Shown here: positions 59,208-64,000 of the stretch, piece by piece | Numbering within the stretch: the stretch's first letter is position 1 | Layout of the letters: every line of letters begins with the position of its first letter | Assembly: GCF_036010485.1 (NCBI RefSeq) | Contig: NZ_CP108568.1 | Coordinates: 992,001 to 1,056,000 of the forward strand | Length of the DNA stretch: 64,000 nucleotides | Direction: 5' to 3' | Origin: Streptomyces sp. NBC_01198 | GTDB lineage: Bacteria > Actinomycetota > Actinomycetes > Streptomycetales > Streptomycetaceae | The notes under the pieces: generated by a model | Seen by the model: only the letters and a program-made list of their open reading frames with translations | Told to the model about the DNA's origin: nothing | Database searches by the model: none | Made by a program: the position numbers and the translations under genes

Positions 59208-60713
59208 TCACAGGCCCCGGGCGAGGCGGTAGTAGGCCTGGTTCCAGCGGATCTCCTTGGTGAACTGGCGCAGGTCGGTGTCGGTGTCGATCATCAGCAG
59301 CTCGGTGCCCAGGAGGTCGGCGAGGTCGGTGAGTTCCTCCGCGCCGATCGCACTGGACAGCACCGTGTGGTGGGGGCCGCCGGCGGTCAGCCACGCCTCG
59401 GTGGAGGTTCGCAGGTTCGGGGCGGGGCGCCAGACCGCCCGGGCCACCGGCAGGGCCGGGAGGGGCTCCACCGGCTCGACGATGTCGATCTGGTTCGCGA
59501 CCAGGCGGAAGCGGTCCCCCATGTCGGCCAGGCCCACCACGACCGCGGGCCCGGGGGCGGCGTCGAAGACCAGGCGGACGGGGTCCTCCCGGTTGCCGAT
59601 GCCCAGCGGGTGGATCTCGCAGCTGGGCACGCCGGCCGCGATCGTCGGGCAGACCTCCAGCATGTGCGCGCCCAGGATCAGTTCGCTGCCCGGGGCCAGG
59701 TGGTAGGTGTAGTCCTCCATGAAGGACGTGCCGCCGGGCAGCCCGGCGGCCATCGCCTTGACCGTGTGCAGCAGCGTCGCGGTCTTCCAGTCGCCCTCGC
59801 CGCCGAAGCCGTAGCCGTCGGCCATCAGCCGCTGCACCGCGAGCCCCGGCAGCTGCCGAAGTCCCCCAAGGTCCTCGAAGTTGGTGGTGAACGCACCGAA
59901 CCCGCCGCCGTCGAGGAAGGCGCGCAGGCCCAGTTCGATCCGCGCGGCGTAGCGCAGCGAGTCGTGGCGTACGCCGTCCGGGCCGAGCGCGGGATCAAGC
60001 CGGTAGGCGTCGGCGTACTCCTTGACCAGGGCGGTCACTTCGCTGTCCGCGGCCGAGTCGACGGCCTCCACCAGGTCGTTGACGCCGTAGGTGTTGACCG
60101 AGACGCCGAAGCGGAGCTGCGCCTCGACCTTGTCGCCCTCGGTGACGGCGACATCGCGCATGTTGTCGCCGAAGCGGGCCAACCGGAGTTTGCGCAGGGC
60201 CGCGTGGCCGAGCGCGGCCCGCATCCAGGTGTGGATACGCTGCCCCACGGCCGGGTCGGTGACATGCCCGGCGACCGTCTTGCGGGTCACCCCGATCCTG
60301 GACTGGATGTAACCGAACTCCCGGTCGCCGTGGGCGGCCTGGTTGAGGTTCATGAAGTCCATGTCGATCGTCGCCCACGGCAACTCGACGTTGGCCTGGG
60401 TGTGCAGGTGCAGCAGCGGCTTGCGCAGCAGATCCAGCCCGCCGATCCACATCTTCGCCGGCGAGAACGTGTGCATCCAGGCGATCAGCCCCACGCATCC
60501 GTCGTCGGCGTTCGCCGCCAGCACCGTGCCGATGATCGCCGAGGCGTCCGTCAGCACCGGCTTCCACACCACCCGCACCGGGCCGCCCGGCAGCGCGGCG
60601 AGCTGGTCGGCAATCCGCCGTGACTGGTCGGCGACCTGCGCGAGGGTGTCGGGCCCGTAGAGTCCCTGGCTGCCGGTGAGGAACCAGATCTCGGCGGTGG
60701 GCGTGGCGTTCAT
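59208..60713 (-). CDS. araA: L-arabinose isomerase
   Basis: This 501-residue enzyme converts L-arabinose to L-ribulose. The length and family segments are standard: [12 protein letters not shown] at the start, [15 protein letters not shown], and [20 protein letters not shown]. Metal ligands are seen as the glutamates of [14 protein letters not shown] and [10 protein letters not shown] and the histidines of GAHMLEVCP and GGPHHTVLS. Its ATG overlaps the araD stop (ATGA). It is the third gene of an araB-araD-araA operon. Confidence 0.97.
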   Translation of the reverse strand: MNATPTAEIWFLTGSQGLYGPDTLAQVADQSRRIADQLAALPGGPVRVVWKPVLTDASAIIGTVLAANADDGCVGLIAWMHTFSPAKMWIGGLDLLRKPLLHLHTQANVELPWATIDMDFMNLNQAAHGDREFGYIQSRIGVTRKTVAGHVTDPAVGQRIHTWMRAALGHAALRKLRLARFGDNMRDVAVTEGDKVEAQLRFGVSVNTYGVNDLVEAVDSAADSEVTALVKEYADAYRLDPALGPDGVRHDSLRYAARIELGLRAFLDGGGFGAFTTNFEDLGGLRQLPGLAVQRLMADGYGFGGEGDWKTATLLHTVKAMAAGLPGGTSFMEDYTYHLAPGSELILGAHMLEVCPTIAAGVPSCEIHPLGIGNREDPVRLVFDAAPGPAVVVGLADMGDRFRLVANQIDIVEPVEPLPALPVARAVWRPAPNLRTSTEAWLTAGGPHHTVLSSAIGAEELTDLADLLGTELLMIDTDTDLRQFTKEIRWNQAYYRLARGL

Positions 60714-61516
60714 ACGGTGGCTCCTCGGTCGGTGACGGGACCGTCGTTAGCAGGCCGATCGACGGCGGAACGGTCGTCCGCCTCGCCCTTCGCGGACTCG
60801 GACCCGAGCTCGGGAACGGACGCGGGCGCGGGCTGGCCGTAGACGTTCTGGTAGCGGTCGTAGAGGCGGTCGATGTCCGGCCCGGCTATCGGCAGCAGGT
60901 CACCCAACTGGCGTGAGACGTGGACGGTTCGCGCCACGTCCTCGCACATCACCGCGGCCTTGACCGCCGCCCGCGCGTCCCGGCCGACGGTGAAGACGCC
61001 GTGGTTCTGCATCAGCACGGCGGGCGAGCGGTGCCCTGCCAGCGTCTGCACGATGCCCCGCCCGATCGAGTCGTCGCCGATGAGTGCGAACGGCCCCACC
61101 GGGATCTCCGCCCCGAACTCGTCGGCCATCGCGGTCAGGACGCACGGCACCGGCTCCCCCCGCGCCGCCCAGGCGCAGGCGTAGGTCGAGTGGGTGTGCG
61201 CCACCCCGCCCACCTCCGGCATGTGCCGGTACACGTACGCGTGCGCGGCCGTGTCGGAGGACGGCGAGAGGCCGCCACCGTCCACCACCCGGCCGTCCAG
61301 ATCGCACACGATCATGTTCCCGGGTGACAAGCGGTCGTAGTCGACACCGCTGGGTTTGATCACGAACAGGTCGGCGCCGGGCACCCGGGCGGAGACGTTT
61401 CCGGCCGTCCACACCACCAGGCCGTAGCGGACCAGCTCCTGGTGCAGGTCACTGACCTGCCGGCGCAGCCGGCCGAGAACATCGTCGACAGGGGACGGAG
61501 GAGGGCGTTCAGGCAT
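60710..61516 (-). CDS. araD: L-ribulose-5-phosphate 4-epimerase (class II aldolase family)
   Basis: This 268-residue enzyme converts L-ribulose 5-phosphate to D-xylulose 5-phosphate, which enters the pentose phosphate pathway. The zinc-binding histidines are in [11 protein letters not shown] and [20 protein letters not shown] and [16 protein letters not shown] form the phosphate site. The C-terminal 30 residues are Asp/Arg/Pro-rich and not part of the fold. I chose the ATG at 61516 (GAGG 8 bases before it). A GTG at 61552 overlapping the araB stop is possible but would put the operator inside the coding region and has no binding site. Confidence 0.95.
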   Translation of the reverse strand: MPERPPPSPVDDVLGRLRRQVSDLHQELVRYGLVVWTAGNVSARVPGADLFVIKPSGVDYDRLSPGNMIVCDLDGRVVDGGGLSPSSDTAAHAYVYRHMPEVGGVAHTHSTYACAWAARGEPVPCVLTAMADEFGAEIPVGPFALIGDDSIGRGIVQTLAGHRSPAVLMQNHGVFTVGRDARAAVKAAVMCEDVARTVHVSRQLGDLLPIAGPDIDRLYDRYQNVYGQPAPASVPELGSESAKGEADDRSAVDRPANDGPVTDRGATV

Positions 61517-61539
61517 CGGGACCTCGAATACAGGGAGGA

Positions 61540-61553
61540 GGTTAGCGCTCACA
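61540..61553 (-). promoter_or_regulatory. arabinose-type operator at the araB-araD junction
   Basis: GGTTAGCGCTCACA matches the shared site at 12 of 14 positions. It overlaps the araB stop codon (61549-61551) and ends 24 bases before the araD start, so it may control an internal promoter for araD-araA. Confidence 0.7.
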
Positions 61554-63225
61554 TAGAAGGAATGTCACTGCTCGTCCGCGTCGCGCGCATGGCCCGCAGC
61601 CGGTGCATCACGTCGCTGCCGCCGCGGCCGAAGTGATCGTGCAGGGCGCGGTATTCGGCGTAGAGCAGGTCGTACGCCGCCGCCCGTGCCGGATCGGGGG
61701 TGTACGCGGCCCGCTCGATCCGGCCCATCACCGCCGACGCGCTGCGGATGTCCGGATACGCCCCCGCGGCGACCGCCGCGTGGATCGCCGCCCCGAGGGC
61801 GGGTCCCTGCTCCGAGGCCAGCACGTTGATCGGACGGCCCAGCACGTCGCTGTAGGTCTGCATCAGGAAGGTGTTCTTCAACAGCCCGCCGGCCGCGGTG
61901 AATTCGCCGACCGGCACCCCGGCCGCCGTGAAAGCCTCGATGATCGTGCGGGTGCCGAACGCGGTGGCCTCCACCAGGGCCCGGTAGATGTCCTCGGGAC
62001 GGGTGTCCAGCGTCAACCCCACGATGAGGCCTGACAGATGGTGGTCGACCAGGACCGAGCGGTTGCCGCTGTGCCAGTCCAGCGCCACCAGCCCGTGCCC
62101 GCCCACCGGTTGTGCGGCGGCCTTCTCCGTGAGCAGGTCGTGCACCGGCACGCCGCGCCGCGCCGCCTCGGCCGCGTACTCCTGCGGCACCACCGTGCGC
62201 ACCGCCCACGCCAGGATGTCGCCCACCCCGCTCTGCCCGGCCTCGTAGCCCCACAGCCCCGGTACGACGCCGTCCCGCACCACCCCGCACATGCCCGGCA
62301 CCTCGGCCGGCACGTCGGAGTTCATGATGTGGCAGGTCGAGGTGCCCATGATCGCCAGCATGTGGCCGGGCTCCAGCGCCCGGGCCGCCGCGCTGGTGAC
62401 GTGCGCGTCCACGTTGCCCACCGCGACGACGGTGCCCTCGGGCAGCCCGGTCAGCGCGGCCGCCTGCGCGGTCAGCTTCCCTGCGGGCGAGCCCAGTTGG
62501 GACAGCGGGTGCTCCAGCTTCGCGGTGAAGCCGGCGAAGTCCTGATGCAGCGAGGCCAGGAACTCCGCGTCCGGGTAGGCGCCGTCCTGGTGGATGCCCT
62601 TGTAGCCGGCGGTGCACAGGTTGCGGTTCTCCGCCCCCGTCAGCTGCCACACGATCCAGTCGGCCGCCTCGATCCACCGCTCGGCAGCCGCGTAGACCCC
62701 GGGGTCCTCGCGCAGCACCTGCAGCGCCTTCGCGAACTGCCACTCGCTGGAGATCTTCCCGCCGTAGCGTGCCAGCCAGCCCTGCCCCGACGCCTCGGCC
62801 GCTGCCACGATGTCGTCGGCCTCCGGCTGCGCCGCGTGGTGCCGCCACAGCTTCGGATACGCGTGCGGCCGGTCCGCGAAGGCCGCCACCTCGCTCAGCG
62901 GCGTACCGTCCGCCGTCACCGGCAGCACCGTGCAGGCGGTGAAGTCGGTGGCGACGCCGATCACTTGCTCCGCCCGTACGCCCGCGGCGGCCAGCGCCGC
63001 CGGCACCGCGACCCGCAGCACGTCGCGCCAGTCCTGCGGAATCTGCAACGCCCAGTCCGGCGGCAGAGCGCCGCCGCCCGGCAGCTCACCGTCGACCACG
63101 CCGTGGGCGTACTCGTGCACCGCACTGCCCAGTTCGGCACCGTCCTCGACGGAGACGACCAGCGCGCGGCCGGACAGGGTCCCGAAGTCGACGCCCACGG
63201 TCACAGCGGGCGAATCGGTGATCAT
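61549..63225 (-). CDS. araB: L-ribulokinase
   Basis: This 558-residue FGGY-family kinase phosphorylates L-ribulose with ATP. The N-terminal ATP-binding turn is VGVDFGTLSGRALVV. The substrate domain contains VIGVATDFTACTVLPV, GKISSEWQFAKAL and CTAGYKGIHQDG. The second phosphate motif is MLAIMGTSTCHIMNS, and the C-terminal ATP site GEFTAAGGLLKNTFLMQTYS. GGAGAG precedes the ATG. It is the first gene of the araBDA operon and lies 65 bases after a LacI gene on the same strand, which may be part of the same transcript. Confidence 0.97.
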   Translation of the reverse strand: MITDSPAVTVGVDFGTLSGRALVVSVEDGAELGSAVHEYAHGVVDGELPGGGALPPDWALQIPQDWRDVLRVAVPAALAAAGVRAEQVIGVATDFTACTVLPVTADGTPLSEVAAFADRPHAYPKLWRHHAAQPEADDIVAAAEASGQGWLARYGGKISSEWQFAKALQVLREDPGVYAAAERWIEAADWIVWQLTGAENRNLCTAGYKGIHQDGAYPDAEFLASLHQDFAGFTAKLEHPLSQLGSPAGKLTAQAAALTGLPEGTVVAVGNVDAHVTSAAARALEPGHMLAIMGTSTCHIMNSDVPAEVPGMCGVVRDGVVPGLWGYEAGQSGVGDILAWAVRTVVPQEYAAEAARRGVPVHDLLTEKAAAQPVGGHGLVALDWHSGNRSVLVDHHLSGLIVGLTLDTRPEDIYRALVEATAFGTRTIIEAFTAAGVPVGEFTAAGGLLKNTFLMQTYSDVLGRPINVLASEQGPALGAAIHAAVAAGAYPDIRSASAVMGRIERAAYTPDPARAAAYDLLYAEYRALHDHFGRGGSDVMHRLRAMRATRTSSDIPSM

Positions 63226-63248
63226 AAGTGCTCTCCAGAGGAAACGGA

Positions 63249-63254
63249 ATCGAT
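63249..63254 (-). promoter_or_regulatory. ATCGAT-centred sequence before araB
   Basis: The 65-base gap between the LacI gene and araB contains GGAATCGATAAGG. Its ATCGAT core recalls the palindromes before the GH51 and LacI (50947) genes, but the arms are only weakly symmetric. Confidence 0.25.
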
Positions 63255-63290
63255 AAGGCGCCCGGCCGGTTGCGGGGGGAGGGCCGCCGG

Positions 63291-64000
63291 TCAGGACGAC
63301 GTGCTGCTGCGCCGGACGATCAACCGGGGCTCGATCACCACGCGTTCACCCTCGTGGCCGGTCGAGCCGGACTCCAGCTGGGAGACCAGCAGGCGGATAC
63401 TGGCCTGCCCGACCGCGGCGAAGTCCTGCCGGACGGTCGTCAGGGGCGGCGCGAAGAACTCGGCCTCGGGAATGTCGTCGAAGCCGGCGATGGCGACCTG
63501 GCCCGGCACCGACAGACCGGTCTCGCGGAACGCCCGCATCAGGCCGAGCGCCATCTGGTCGTTGGCCACGAAGACCGCTGTCACACCGGCGGACGTCCTG
63601 CGGGCCGAGCCCGCCGCGACCCGGCCGGCCAGCTCCTGGCCCGCCCGGTAGCCGGACAGCGGCGTCCAGTCCCCCACCAGCGGCTCCGGCACCTCGGCGC
63701 CGGCCTCCTCCAGGGTGCTGCGCCAGCCCCTGACCCGCGCCTCGGCCTCCAGCCAGTCCGGCGGCCCGGAGACATGCCACACCGTACGGTGGCCGGCCCC
63801 CAGCAGATGGCTGGTCACCAGCCGCGCGCCCAGCTCCTGGTCGACCGACACACCGGCTATCGGCAGCGAGTGGCCGCCCTCGACGGTGACGACCGGGAAG
63901 GGCAGCCGCAGCTCCGCCAGTGCCGCCACAGCCTCCCGGTGCGGGACTATCACCACGATGCCCTCGACCCCCCAGTCGCTGAGGTGGTCGATGGCCTCCT
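63291..64000 (-). CDS. LacI-family transcriptional regulator (5' end beyond window)
   Basis: The window holds the last 236 residues of a LacI-family sensor domain; the frame is open to base 64000, so the helix-turn-helix lies outside. Recognisable segments are EAIDHLSDWGVEGIVVIV, GVSVDQELGARLVTSHLLGA, VFVANDQMALGLMRAF and VAIAGFDDIPEAEFFAPPLT. It precedes araB by 65 bases and is the most natural candidate for the arabinose repressor (AraR-like) of the block. The name is an inference from position. Confidence 0.9.
   Translation of the reverse strand, partial: EAIDHLSDWGVEGIVVIVPHREAVAALAELRLPFPVVTVEGGHSLPIAGVSVDQELGARLVTSHLLGAGHRTVWHVSGPPDWLEAEARVRGWRSTLEEAGAEVPEPLVGDWTPLSGYRAGQELAGRVAAGSARRTSAGVTAVFVANDQMALGLMRAFRETGLSVPGQVAIAGFDDIPEAEFFAPPLTTVRQDFAAVGQASIRLLVSQLESGSTGHEGERVVIEPRLIVRRSSTSS

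Overview
The window is high-GC actinobacterial DNA. Its gene families, GTG starts, four-base start/stop overlaps, MsiK-type sugar uptake layout and lectin-bearing secreted enzymes point to the Streptomycetaceae (Streptomyces or a close relative such as Kitasatospora or Actinacidiphila). It looks like an accessory chromosome region made of three blocks.

Block 1 (1-9350) holds small regulatory and stress genes: a quinone oxidoreductase with a divergent TetR regulator and a clear palindromic operator, a VOC protein, a MarR-MFS efflux pair, a DUF1330 protein, a C45-type Ntn hydrolase, a tiny hydrophobic protein, a CsbD protein, and an ECF sigma factor with its zinc-motif anti-sigma factor. Block 2 (9350-18430) is a carotenoid cluster of the isorenieratene type. 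crtY and crtU (+) converge on crtE-crtI-crtB plus a Rieske protein (-), and an SDR gene diverges from crtY. The genes overlap by 4 bases at nearly every junction; crtU is separated from crtY by a 15-codon mini-ORF. An unrecognised gene (18434-19033) lies between blocks 2 and 3.

Block 3 (19339-64000) is a locus of about 45 kb for breaking down L-arabinose-containing plant polysaccharides. Secreted enzymes come first: four GH54 arabinofuranosidases in two module orders, one GH62, two GH10 xylanases, a GH59-like and a GH27 galactosidase-type enzyme, a GH29 fucosidase, a GH39-like clan A enzyme and an SGNH esterase, nearly all with CBM13, CBM2 or CBM42 modules. Two ABC importers follow: a MalFGK-type system without its own ATPase (24148-25392 and 22124-23931) and a ribose/arabinose-type system (53834-57655). 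Cytoplasmic GH51 and GH127 arabinofuranosidases and a mutarotase feed araB-araD-araA, which converts arabinose to D-xylulose 5-phosphate. Four LacI-family regulators are spread through the block (the last is cut by the window edge).

The most useful regulatory observation is a 14-bp palindrome, TGTTAGCGCTAACA and close variants. It recurs nine times across block 3: before a GH54, a GH10, the ABC binding protein and araD, inside the 5' end of GH27 and inside GH127, and next to an apparently beheaded gene at 33810-33872. This suggests one LacI-type regulon. Three almost identical CBM13 cassettes of 387 bp show that the enzyme genes exchange modules. Functions are assigned by reading motifs and remembered family features; no database search was possible.
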